Assembly (NCBI GenBank): GCA_004369085.1
Contig: ML210273.1
Location: forward strand, 1-64,000
DNA from: Coprinopsis marcescibilis
Taxonomy: Eukaryota > Basidiomycota > Agaricomycetes > Agaricales > Psathyrellaceae
DNA length: 64,000 bases
Reading direction: 5' to 3'
Part shown: positions 32,445 to 43,725 of the stretch, piece after piece
How positions within the stretch are numbered: the first letter of the stretch is position 1
How the letters are laid out: each line of letters opens with the position of its first letter
Program-made: the position numbers and the translations under genes
The notes under the pieces: generated by a model
What the model was told of the DNA's origin: nothing
Database searches by the model: none
What the model saw: only the letters and a program-made list of their open reading frames with translations

Positions 32445-33269
32445 TTAGAACCCTCCTAGACAGCCCTCGAGGGCGGGATCAGGCGTCGAGCCAAAAGCCC
32501 CGTCGTACGTCGCCCGGCGATACGAAAGTTCGCCTGCCTGCAGGCGGCTGTCCCTGAGCTTCTTTTTAACACCCTTCACTTTGGGTTTGGCTCCGGAGGG
32601 TACGAGAGAAAAGGTTGTACCGAGCGCGCCTTGGTGCACGTTAATCGCGCCTACAACGTCGCTGTACCCCTGACCGGGAGGAATCGTGTCCGCAGTGTAT
32701 GAGCCTCGCGAGGTTGAACTGGAGCTAATTGTCCGGAGGCGCAACGACAGCTGAGTAGCAGACATGTTGGTCGGGGATGCTGGAGAACCAGAGTTACCAC
32801 CCTTTTCTGAAGCGTCCGAGTCAGATGACGAGTTGTAGTCATGTGCTTTGGTGGCAAAGGGGGACGGAGAGGATGGAGAGGATGGAGACGGATTGTAGAG
32901 GTCTCGAGCCACAAATGCGAGGGACTGCGATTCGCCTGACCAGCCTTGCATCGAATGAATGGGGACTGGGCAACGTGGGTGGAAATAGCTCTCTTTTGCG
33001 CTTGGAGGAACCGTAGACTCTGTAGAAAAATAGGTCCTAGCTCCGCGTTCCGGAAGGGCACAACTGTTTGGCGCGACGTTGATGGGAGCCCTGTCGTAGA
33101 TATGGGGAGAGTGTGTGAGCGCGATAGAGGTGAGGGTGGGTGTAGGCGGGAAATGAACACGGGGTGAATCCAACATCTGAGCCGAGGATGCGAAGGGGAG
33201 CGGTGGAGACCCGTAGTCCCACCCGTCGAGTTCCAGCCTGTGAGGTTTCAATGCAGAACGGGGGGCCAT
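32445..33269 (-). CDS. Hypothetical Ser/Pro-rich protein
   Basis: A single exon encodes 274 residues; the start at 33269 (MAPRSALK) was chosen over an upstream in-frame Met because the basic Pro-rich start fits better. No catalytic or targeting motif is recognised. The first 90 residues look the most constrained (LDGWDYGSPPLPF, PRVHFPPTPTLTSIALTHS, YDRAPINVAPNSCALPERG). The middle is a Ser/Pro repeat (SPSSPSSPSP) and a Ser/Asp run; the C-terminus is basic (KPKVKGVKKKLRDSR) and ends EGCLGGF. It reads as a disordered, possibly regulated scaffold. I believe such sequences recur in mushroom genomes as unnamed proteins, but I cannot verify that here. Confidence 0.7.
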   Translation of the reverse strand: MAPRSALKPHRLELDGWDYGSPPLPFASSAQMLDSPRVHFPPTPTLTSIALTHSPHIYDRAPINVAPNSCALPERGARTYFSTESTVPPSAKESYFHPRCPVPIHSMQGWSGESQSLAFVARDLYNPSPSSPSSPSPFATKAHDYNSSSDSDASEKGGNSGSPASPTNMSATQLSLRLRTISSSSTSRGSYTADTIPPGQGYSDVVGAINVHQGALGTTFSLVPSGAKPKVKGVKKKLRDSRLQAGELSYRRATYDGAFGSTPDPALEGCLGGF

Positions 33270-34315
33270 TATGAACCAGTTGAGCAACAGCTACTACTCT
33301 AGCAGAAAAGTCAAACAACCCTGCGGCTGATCAGTCGTCTGGTGGCATAGGATAGGGGAGCTGGGTCAATGCGATATACCTGTCAAAGACAATGGGCGCC
33401 AGGGAAACACCCGTAAGAGGCCAGCGCAACGGGCACGGAGGCCAGCCAAAGCAAAAGGGCGAAATGGACACCAGGACACCTACAGGACACCTACAGGACA
33501 CCATTCGAGGCATGTCCCTTTTATATGATCGTCGAAAAGGATACTCCGGAATGCGAAAAGGCCTAGACCATTACCCGTTCCGCTCCAACATATGCAGGGC
33601 AGTATCCAATCATAATGAAGGGATTCACCCCAAGGATGGTTGGGCACGGCATGGTCGCTTGGAGAAGCTTGGAGCGCCCGGAACAAGGTTTTCCAAGACA
33701 AATAAACAGATCTCATCCTCAACAACGTCAGCCAAGGATGCTTTTGTAAGGCAGTCCTAGTGGCTGCAATTGTCAGCCCTACAACGGTATACTGTAACAG
33801 CTTCCAACATGCTCTAAAGATGAAAACGTACCAAATGGCCCTAAACTCTTGATAAGAATGTAACCCCCAAGGCGCAGGGTCCAGGGCTAAAGACCCCATG
33901 CAATCGCAACCGACATGGCAGGGTTGTAAAAACTTATGCAGGACGGTGAATGGCACGAGAGATGCCACCCTATGGTTGCACACAACGGTACGCGAATATG
34001 GGGGAGTGTGGCAACAGGAAAGGAACAATGGATAAACTGCCACAGGCTTGGCGGACTCGATCGGACTCTCGGAATTCATTCCCAACACCATGATTTGGAA
34101 CTGGTCAGTTCAGATGATTTTATTAGGTCACTGTAGCAAGCAGCTAGACTATACAGAGATACACAACTACAAGGAAAGACAGATCCACGAGCACCGTACT
34201 AGAAATCGTCAACAGACACATCCGATCAGGACGAACAAATACTTTTGCGGATGTCTCACAACTTGCCAGTTCGGTCATGTCAGGGCAATGACGTTGAATA
34301 TAGCATATTCAGTAC
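33270..34315. other. Intergenic, with a short tandem repeat
   Basis: It lies between two minus-strand genes. An 11-bp unit, AGGACACCTAC, is repeated 2.7 times at 33473-33502. No coding exon or RNA gene is supported. Confidence 0.5.
33473..33502. repeat. 11-bp tandem repeat AGGACACCTAC x2.7
   Basis: Two perfect units and a partial third lie about 200 bp upstream of the minus-strand gene that starts at 33269. Confidence 0.8.
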
Positions 34316-35630
34316 TCAGTACCGCCTGTCATCGTAGCGGCGCTCATCGCGGTAGCGGTCGCGTTCACGATCCCTGTCATAGTCCCGTCTGTCGTAGTCG
34401 CGACGGGGAGGATAGTCATCGTAGCGACGTCTTTCCCTCCTGTCGTCGTAGTCGCGGTACCGGCTGTCATAAGGCCGAGGATCGTATGGTCGCTCGACTA
34501 GGGGGCAATTAGCAAATACTCATGCAGGTAACGGGAATAACTCACAGTCGAAACGCTTAGGAGGTCCATAATACCTGCCAGGCGTCGGGGTTCGGGCGCG
34601 GCCACGACGTGCCTGAAAACATTTCAGCCAAGTCCAGATATGAACTACAAACGGTACGCTACCTTCTCGATGCTGATCACCTTGCCCATGATTTCGGTGT
34701 TGTGAAGACCGGCGACGGCTGCATCTGCTTCTTCAGCAGTTTCCATTGTCACGAAACCAAATCCGCGAGATTCTCTGGTATGAGGGTCATACATAACGGA
34801 AGCCTTTTGAACCTACCAGATCCGGGTAAGCAAGAAGGATCCCAGTTTGAGGAGCAAAATTTAACGTACCCTACCAAGTTTAGCAAAGGCAGCCTCAAGT
34901 TCTCGAGAATCAATTTTGTGACTGAGACCTGAGACGTGCAAATTGTTTCCTGGGTTCTGACCGCCGTCTCCACGGTCTCCACGATCACCACGGGGGCCAC
35001 GACTACTTTCGATAATTAGCAGAGAGAATAACAGCAAATGAGTGGCACGTACTCTCCGCGGTCGCCACCGCGAGCAGGGCTACGGCTCCTGCTCGATCTT
35101 CTAGGAGGGTCATGCCTCTCCCGTTCCCTCTCACGCTCCCTGTCCCGACCAGGGGAGCGGCCATTTCCGTTCCAGTTTTGTTCGTCCGCAGGAGCGCCGT
35201 TGCTGATGCCACCGTCATGCGTAGGAATGCTTATTCCGCCAGTAGGAGCGATATCTTGAGACTGCCATGCTGGATAAGAAAGGTGAAGGTGTCAGGTTGC
35301 TGTCATTTCGGGGTGCGCTGAGGTTGCAATAGGAATGAATGGCCACGTGTGATTTTTGAAAAATGTGCAAAGTCGGTCGTAAACCAAGGAAGAAAAACTT
35401 GAAAGACAGCGAGTGGTGTGGTCCCTCTGCCGAAAGGAAAACGACTATATCGATTTAGGCGCAGAACGCTTTGTCGGCCGTTAGCCAACTACTGTGTCGA
35501 ACGCCGTGAGAAACGCATGGTGCTGTGCTGTAGTAATTACTGGTCGACCTGGCGGTGGCCCGGAGAACAATGGTGCAACTGAAGACTTTGTCGTCGTCGT
35601 GGCTGATGTTGGAAACGTACCGTCATCCAT
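34316..35630 (-). CDS. Tra2-like SR splicing regulator (RRM protein)
   Basis: Six exons on the minus strand, 35630-35621, 35269-35053, 35002-34870, 34812-34663, 34612-34546 and 34497-34316, encode 252 residues. The N-terminus has an RS-type segment (RERERERHDPPRRSSRSRS) and RGD-Gly repeats. One RRM spans about residues 96-170: RNP2 LHVSGLS, RNP1 RGFGFVTM. Directly after it comes RARTPTPGRYYGPPK, the linker diagnostic of Transformer-2. The C-terminus is Arg/Asp/Tyr-rich (RRDYDRRDYDRDRERDRYR). Tra2 proteins bind GA-rich exonic enhancers in the nucleus and promote exon inclusion. The first coding exon is only 10 nt, and the first intron is 351 nt against about 50-60 for the others. Confidence 0.9.
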
Positions 35631-38600
35631 GTTGAGCTCGTAGTCGAAATTGTCGTGGTGGTTGAAGGAAGGCAAGAATGACAGCGCGCACCACATGAAT
35701 TACTTGCATTAAAAATAACGACAAATAATGCTGCACAGCATTGATGCCGTCTCGCCCGCTAAGGGGACTGACTAGTACCTTAGGTTACTGCCACTACGCG
35801 GCGCAGTTAAAGTCCAAGTTGAAGTTTATCAGAGTCATTTCTACAACATTTTGAAACAGCTAATTCCTTGCGAGGTGGACAAAATCCCTTTTGGCATCAA
35901 GGTCCGACTTGATTCAAAGTTTCCCTTCCAACCACACGATCTTGAAATTTCTTCGATGAGTTGCCTGAGGTCCTCAAAGCTACTGCCAGTGCTTCTTCAC
36001 ATTGAAACCACAACTCCACAAGACTTCAAGCTCATCACTAGAGCTATGGAAGCATCGACTTAGGGTCTGCGATTACTGTAATACTGACGTCTCTTCTCTG
36101 CGCTTCTGAGTGGTATTCGTTGGTATTCGTCACGTAGTAAATGAGAGGCACTCTGACATCAAAGCAGGAAGCTCGCTTGAGCCAATCAGGTCCTCTAGGT
36201 GCTGCGCTATTTAGTCAGGCTTATGTTGCCTGGATTCGAAAGGTATATAGTCGAACATAGGAACTCTTAGTATATACTGGTCACGAAAACAGTTCGAGAG
36301 CACCCTTTTTGAGAGTCGGCATATTTTCAACGCAGGAGCTCACAGCTCCGTAATCCATCTCGAGTGGGAATTGCATCGGCGGAGGAAAGGTTAACCACCT
36401 AGATTTTCGAACACGTCTTGAAGAAAGCCGTTACGAAACCGGTCTCTTCAATGCAAAAACCAAAGGCAGCCAAAGACTCATCGAGTCTTACTCTTGATAA
36501 GTCCGTTTAACGGTGAACCGAGCGATTCGCTGTGACTCAGGGAGGCCTCAGGCCATTTCGTCCCCATTGACCAGGTTGAGCGCTAAATAATCAAAATAGT
36601 TTTAGAATGACCTCTCATGTGGTTCACCACATTTTTACGTTATGCACATAATATACCCGTATGGAGTGTGTTTACAAGCCCGTATTGTGATTAGTGCATG
36701 GCATACGGTAGATATTTATGTGCTGGCAAGCAAAAGATCGGAGGTTACACTGTGATCGAGGTCAGGTCGTATGTAACGACTCCATGCTGCCAATGCCATT
36801 TGACAGAGCGAAGCTTGCGAGCCCCATCTGGTAACCTGGGTACCGCGAAACAAGCGCAGTTACCGTGATACAGACCAACAGAAACGGCCTTCAGCTTCAC
36901 TTGAATGTCGTAAATGCCAGTGACCCACCTGGCTCGCAAATAGAGCGCACACAATGACAAGGAAATAAATATTCGCCGAAGTCCCATCTCGCCTTGGATG
37001 GACCCTTACATTGGCACAAGATCTTCGAAAAGCACACCCGATCTCCAACAGAACCTCATTCAAGAATTCTGACAAGGTATCCCATCCGAGGATAGCTCTG
37101 TTCTGATGAGCAATGAGCGTTTTTACCGTGTCAACTTGTTCAGGAGCTGTCACCTTATACTCTAGATCTTAACGTCGAACAAGCCGGCTCCCTGCCTGTC
37201 TAGGCGAATCGAGGTGCCCAAGATTTCGCCAAATCTTTCTCAGATTCCTATAATATATATACAAATACTCTGCCATAGATGCCAATTCATGAAATCAGAA
37301 ACTCGACAAAGAACGTCAGTTCAACTCATCTGAAAGGAACGAGCCCGTAATTCGAGGAAAGTATCGCCCGAGACGTGGTACGCGTCCGGAGGTAGAGCTG
37401 CGGATGTATTCCCAGCGTAATGGCGAAGGTCAAGAACCCTGAGCATGCGCAAAATCAATCAGTCTCATCCATAAATATACTCCAACGATTTTGACATACA
37501 TCGCTTCAGACTTGTCTTTCCAACTGAATGGCATACCATAACTCCGTCACTAGAATGGGTTTGAGGCGTAGCCGTGTGTATTTCTTGTGGAAGGCCTTTA
37601 TCAAGTGTTCTAGTGGCCATGTGTAAAAGTACGCCTTGTGGGCACAAGGACTGGAGTTTCGAGGACGTGCCACCAATGCTGTAAGTCAATGGAAGCGAAC
37701 GAGATAAGGCCTTGGCTCAGAACCTAAGGCCGTTTTGTGATATAATTAGAGGTTTAGGGCACCTCCGAGCGAGCCTAGCTGGCAGATGCATACCAAATTT
37801 GTCGCGAAGAAGCTGGAGATTTCCGGTGCATTGACACTCCGCACAAGATGGGCGTTTCTTTCGAAAACACTCAAAATCGTTCAATCCCCGCAGATATGAT
37901 ACACCGCGGTATACACATAATATCACATTGACAGGGGATTGCCAAGTGTGTCTGTTTATGTCAACGTCAATCTGTGTGATTACTTGACCTTAAAGCGCAT
38001 AATAGAAAGGTACGCGTCGTCGGACGAACCACTTCTCACACACGAGCCCTTCCCATACCCTGGTTTGCGAAAAATGGAACGAAGTTGATCGGTGTTGACC
38101 TTGGACCTTCGGCTAACGAGAGCTTCTTTGCTCGCTTCCGTCATAGTCTAATATGGTCCCTCCGAGGTGGAAGACGGTCACAGGCAGCATGGGCTAAGCC
38201 TTCGAGTGCCGTACGGACTTGTTAAAAATGCATGTGGGTCATAATCGTAACGTTACTTCACGCAAGGACTTGGACTTGGGTGTTAATTCCTACAGACCAA
38301 AATATCAAGTTCTACGCAACAGCAGAAATATCAAGAGGAGCTCGCATCGTCAAGCTTCGGGTACCTGATCCAAGAACTACCTCAGAATTGGAGGCCAGTC
38401 GGGAAGGCCGTCACTTCGGCCCCAATTATTCACCTTTCCCTTCCTTCGTCACTTTATCGCTTCTACCTTTCGATAGAAGCTGGGTATCTTTCTAATTTCC
38501 CCACACATCCACATAAACCACGATTGGGGACTCTTTGACCTTGGTCACCTTTCCGGCCTAAGTGCTTCCATATGGAGTCTTCTCAGATAGGCGCTTGCCG

Positions 38601-41600
38601 AAAAACGAGTTTCTAACTCGTCGATTAAGCCAACGTACGGTATGCAATAGGCTATAGCTCTGGCTTGCTAACGCCGCAGACATCGTACTGAGTCCGGTAT
38701 ATCCTGGCCGGTTCGTTATCTGCCCAGGCTGCAGCGGGCGGTAGCCCCTTAATTGGAGGAGAAGTGAGCAAATTGGTACTGTATCGACTTTGACCAAGAC
38801 GCGACGACCTCTTATCTCAAGCTCATCAGTTGACACTTCACCGGAAACTCAAGCCCCTGTCATGGTTTTATTATTTATGTTGCGTTATTAGACCAGCCAA
38901 TAACGCCCTTCCCCGAGGAAGCTCAATTAATATTACATCTTTCGCAGGTTTTTGCGTTGAATGTCGGCGGAGTTGCTTAATTAAGTTCTTTCCTAAAGAA
39001 ATTCTCTCTTTGTCAGTCAGGGGTACAAGCATTCCACACTGCCCGTTAATTAGTCGTCCACTTCGGCAGACATTCATAGAATACAGCGGCCGTGCACGAA
39101 TAGGGAGACCTTCTATCAACGGGTGCTGATGTGCAACACTACGATCTGGTGGCATGCGGAAAGAACACATAATCGATGCCAACCTTTACCACGCCTCAGT
39201 GTTCCAGTCAGAAAACTTCAAGTGGCCAACTTGCCGGGTATCTTCTTGTACTCGATTATCCGAAGGGCAGTTACGAATCTGTTACCTTCTTGATTTCCGG
39301 TCCAATACCGTTTTTAATATATCATAAACCTGGTGTCGCTTGACGGTTAAACTACCATGCACCAAAAGCAGTTCACTTTCCGCAGACACTCACTGACTCA
39401 TGGCAATTAAAAAGCTACCATCTATCGACTAGTCAAACTCGTGGCCTTCCTATTACTCCAAAATTACGGGACAGTGTACTGCGGACCAAGTATAGACAAA
39501 ACTTGACAGCCACGTTCCCTCATAGTTCAACCGTTTGTGATTTTTAGCGCGTATCTAATAGTCAAGCGCCAGCAGGAATTCCGCCGGTGCACGGCAAATC
39601 TGCAGATCCAATATTTGGACCTGATGCGGAGCTGATCAACTATGTGATGGGGAGGCGCGACTCTACTGCACGGTGGATGAGCGCTTATAATGGAACTTGA
39701 AGGGTGACAAGGAGCCTTCTGAACCGAGTCGCTTGCCACATACAGCACCACGTTGTCTTTGCAAACCATCCATCGAGCGCGGAAGAAGAACCGCTGGCTG
39801 GATCCGAACCGACAACGAGGAAGCGGCGAGCCAGATAATCTGGAAAGCTTATTTCATCGTGGCCTTACCTGTTTCCCCAACCAAACCTAGCTTGGGGAAC
39901 AATGCTTTGCCACAACTGAATTGCACAGCTTTGAATATGAATACGAATTTCGGTCGTGGTCTAGTACCGTGTACTCGGGTGATTAGAGTGAAGAATTCAA
40001 AGTTCTTCTGAATACGCTGACCTACGGTTGGAAGTGAGTATCCAAGGTGTTAAACTAAATCAATAGAGGTTCGCTCAGCGTTGGGCCGTTTCAATGCCGT
40101 GGTCACCGGTTTGAGCTGCAAGCATGTTGGGCACTATGCTCTACCGACCAGCTCGACATGGAGGTCTACCATACCAGGTCAAGTTGCTGACAACAAAGCC
40201 TGAACGTTGAGCCCTCGAACTAATGCCAGCTTCTGCGTTTTCAGCTCTTCTTTGCTTTCGGAAGCGCTCATTAGGCTGATCGCTGGCGGGTTGATAGATC
40301 GATAGAAGAATGGAAAGAGTAAGGCAGGAGTTCATTTAGAACTCCTGCGACGTCGTGCCTTTGGGTCAAATTTCAATCATCCAACGCGTCATTCGAACCT
40401 TGCCCTGTTGCTGGGCCTGGCAAAATCCAAAAGCCCTAGACCGAGCCAATGAAAAAGTCTATCCATATTCGCCTTGAATCCGGTTTCCCCGAAGCAAGCT
40501 TGCGTCGCAAGAAATACTTCTGAAGCTCAAAAATAGGATCGATCGAAGCGCATTTAAAGCTCTCTGCAACGTTACCCACATTACACAACATTACATTTCA
40601 CCGTCAATTATATTTTTCTGAATCAACGTCCAAGTCTGAATTCTGACCTTCTCAACTTCGGCCATTCGTGCGCGGAAGATCGCTACTCACGACAGGTCGA
40701 CGTAGCGGGTCGAGACTTGCACCCTCCACAGGTCGAGTTCCACAGCACTGAGTAGCAGAAGCGCTTAAGAAACACACTAACCCTCGGCCACACTTTCCTC
40801 ATCTTATATTCAAGTATGAGGTACATCGTTATTGCAGTTAGACGAGCACGTCATCGTTCGCACCGCATACCCTCGTGTACATAAAACTCACCTAATGTTT
40901 GTACAATGAGACCGAGGCTCGGACTTGGATGAACCGTCCGGACGCCCACCTGTTATCTATCTCTCGGCCGAAGAGCTCATGTTCTATGGAGCTCGCTACA
41001 AGGGGGATTCAGCTCGACGCACGAACGGCAAGGCGCGACGCAAAGCCAAGGTGATTCATCCAACAACCCAACCTCCCGCGAGTTCCGCGAGTCAAAAAAA
41101 GGATCAAAACATCCACTTCCGACTCGAGCCAAGCCACGAATTCCAACTGGCACCGAATGGAGTAGGGTAGAGTTTACGCCGCCTTTGCGTGGTATGTGAG
41201 GTCATCGTCCGTTTGCAGCTGAACGGGCTATGTCCCTGGAAAACCGGTTCGCTTGACCAACCTTGTTTTCTATTGTGTAAAGTTGGTAGGGGCGTAAAGT
41301 GTCGTTAAAGCCTGTTGCTAAAATGGCTTTAACGCCGGTGGGCAGAGCTTGTTCCGGGTGGCTCCATCAAAACTGACACTACGAGCTCCTCCTCCATTTC
41401 TTATCGTCCACATCTGCTGATTATCGCTGGGAACGATGAGAAAGTAAGAAAACGAAATCAACATGATCCGTGCCGTAGCGAATTACCTGTGAGAAATTGT
41501 CAGACAAACCGCGGAGAAACCTGACCGGGTTTTCTTCCCAAGTGGTGCACGGATGGATGGGACCGAGCAGATAAGCTATAATGCGCTGGAGCTACCCGGA

Positions 41601-43725
41601 AGATATGTTATCCCCCACCAGGCACAGAGAAGGGTGAGTCTATCGTCTGAAGCAAAAGAATCACCTCGGAATCAGGTCATTTGCAAAAAGCTCGCTCCCT
41701 CACCTCGAGGCATATACTAGCGAAAGAAAAGGCAAGTTGATGGCGGAGGAGTCATCCATTGAAGCTACCTAATCAGTCTTGGACCGTATTCATGTGCAAT
41801 GGAACCATGCACCATAGGGGAAATTCCCAAGACAAGCGCCCAGTGAAATTTGGATTTTGCTGACTTTCAGTCACGAAATTATATCCGTCCCTTGAGCCTT
41901 GGGGAAGAAAAAGAGAAATTCGAGAATAACCGTGATGACCGCAGCTCACCGTCGGAAATGACCGCAAACCGCAAAGCTTTCAGAGGACAAGGCGACCCGC
42001 GCGGATGGGGTCGAATGAGGTTACACACAAAAGTTTTCATTTTCTGAAAACGTCAACCGGGGGCTGGATTTCCATCTTGAGAATTGACTTGCCACAAAAA
42101 TAGATGGCTTGGCGACAGACGAGAATCAATTACGCGAAACGTTGGATGTAAAGGCTCTGTGGGCATGAAAGCCGATTGTCCGAAGGCCCACCGGTCGCAA
42201 AGGATGCGACCTGAGGTACTGTCGTGGTCGGGGAGTTCAGTACTCCGAGAATGGATTTGGGAAGTACACTGACTTCAATCCGAAGTGAATCGGTTTGCAC
42301 AACGAGTATCAGGCCCAAGGGAACGCTCCACAAAACTCCGAACAGAAGTAACGAGGATGAGGGAGAACCACCACCAATTTCATAGTGGGCGTCATTCGAA
42401 GAGAGGATCGAATCAATTGCGAGGTAGAACTCGCAACGTTGCAAGGATCCCAAACATCATGGTACGAGCCAATCTGTCGGATATCGACCTAGTACCTGAA
42501 CTGTCTCTACGAAAAGATATGATAGCTCAAGCTCACCGTATTAAGGGCCTAAATCTCTAGGTACCATCGAGTGACAGTCGGCTGGTGTTGTGGCGAGGAC
42601 AGAGAAATGATAAGGGCGACCGAGAAAAAGGATAACGATAGCCAACAACCGAGTCGCCCCGCAGGAGAACACTCACTTGCGCCAGTGGCGGTCTAGAACC
42701 ACGTACAGTGTTCCAAATTCTGATACAAAAAAGGGTTGATGAGGAAGCCGTGCGCCTGGTGGACCTCCCTTGGCAAGGCAATCTCCGGGCGTTCTCGAAA
42801 TGTTCTGCCCGAAGGTCTTGGACCAGCAAGCGCACCCCGAAGGTAGCGGCGACGCTGATCAAGCTTCGCAGACGCCAACAGGTCATTCACAAGAAGTCCA
42901 CCTTTCCTCTGCCCAATATCGCTCCACGATTCCACGCCCCAGTGTGTGGACGATGAAGCAGAGCCAGAAACGGACATGAGGTGATGCTTCCTCGAGGATC
43001 TGCAGAAACATCCCGTTTGGCGGAGTTATAGAATAAGTGACGAATGTCGAAGACGCCACAGACTGGCCATGGCCACAGGCTGGCGCAGATTGATTATCTG
43101 AAGATACGACGAACCTGAACAGCGGCGTTCTGTGATATCCTGAAGCTGGGTCAGCCGACACGAGCCCAGCTTGTTGGCACATCCTTCTTTCTCCTTAAGG
43201 TCTCGGGGAGAAATTTTTGGAGCGCTGTATGAAATCAAACGAACTGGCCGCTCGGTGGTTGCGAAGATCGAAACAACGTCGGGTATGAAATGTGCTCTTC
43301 AGAGCTGGTTCGGTGTGACTGAGGGGAAGAGTTGGAGACAACAACGTCATAACCGGGAGTTGACGTAGCAACTTTGCTCGCTGATTGATATTCCGTTGAA
43401 TTTGGAGGTAGAAACACAATCATAAGACCAAGGATGGTGGCCGCAAGTGACAAGAAAACGTGGAAATTGGCCGACAAACTTTGGCTTTGTGTACGCGAGC
43501 CACGCTCGATCATGTGACCGGCGCGCGTGCCACTCGCGAATCGAACGGTGACGACGGCCACGGTTGAACTTCTGTTTAGCTCCTACCGTATCCTCCTCCT
43601 CCTCGATAACCTTGAACCCCAAGGTCTTACATCGAACTTCTACCTTGACGGCAAGTCTCAGCACCCGTTATGACGATAGGCCTTACTAAAATGTGGCTTA
43701 TTAACAGATTAATAAAGATTCGGAA
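35631..43725. other. Gene-empty stretch of 8.1 kb
   Basis: All open frames are short and none shows a family motif, splice-consistent exon chain, reverse transcriptase or transposase residues, or long terminal repeats. Local structures are a tandem TGGTATTCGT duplication at 36111-36130 and a perfect hairpin at 41303-41334. Candidate explanations are decayed mobile DNA, non-coding transcription units or fast-evolving orphan genes; the sequence does not choose between them. Confidence 0.5.
41303..41334. repeat. Perfect 10-bp inverted repeat (hairpin)
   Basis: CGTTAAAGCC at 41303-41312 and its exact complement GGCTTTAACG at 41325-41334 flank a 12-nt loop. Confidence 0.8.

Noticed and set aside
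32429..32445. TTGGCCGAGTGGTT resembles the A box / D arm of tRNA-Ser or tRNA-Leu (+ strand)
   Set aside because: No B box, T arm or pairing acceptor strand follows, and the downstream bases are the 3' end of a minus-strand protein gene.
39797..39812. GGTTCGGATCC (minus strand), B-box-like
   Set aside because: There is no A box at suitable distance, no terminator and no cloverleaf.
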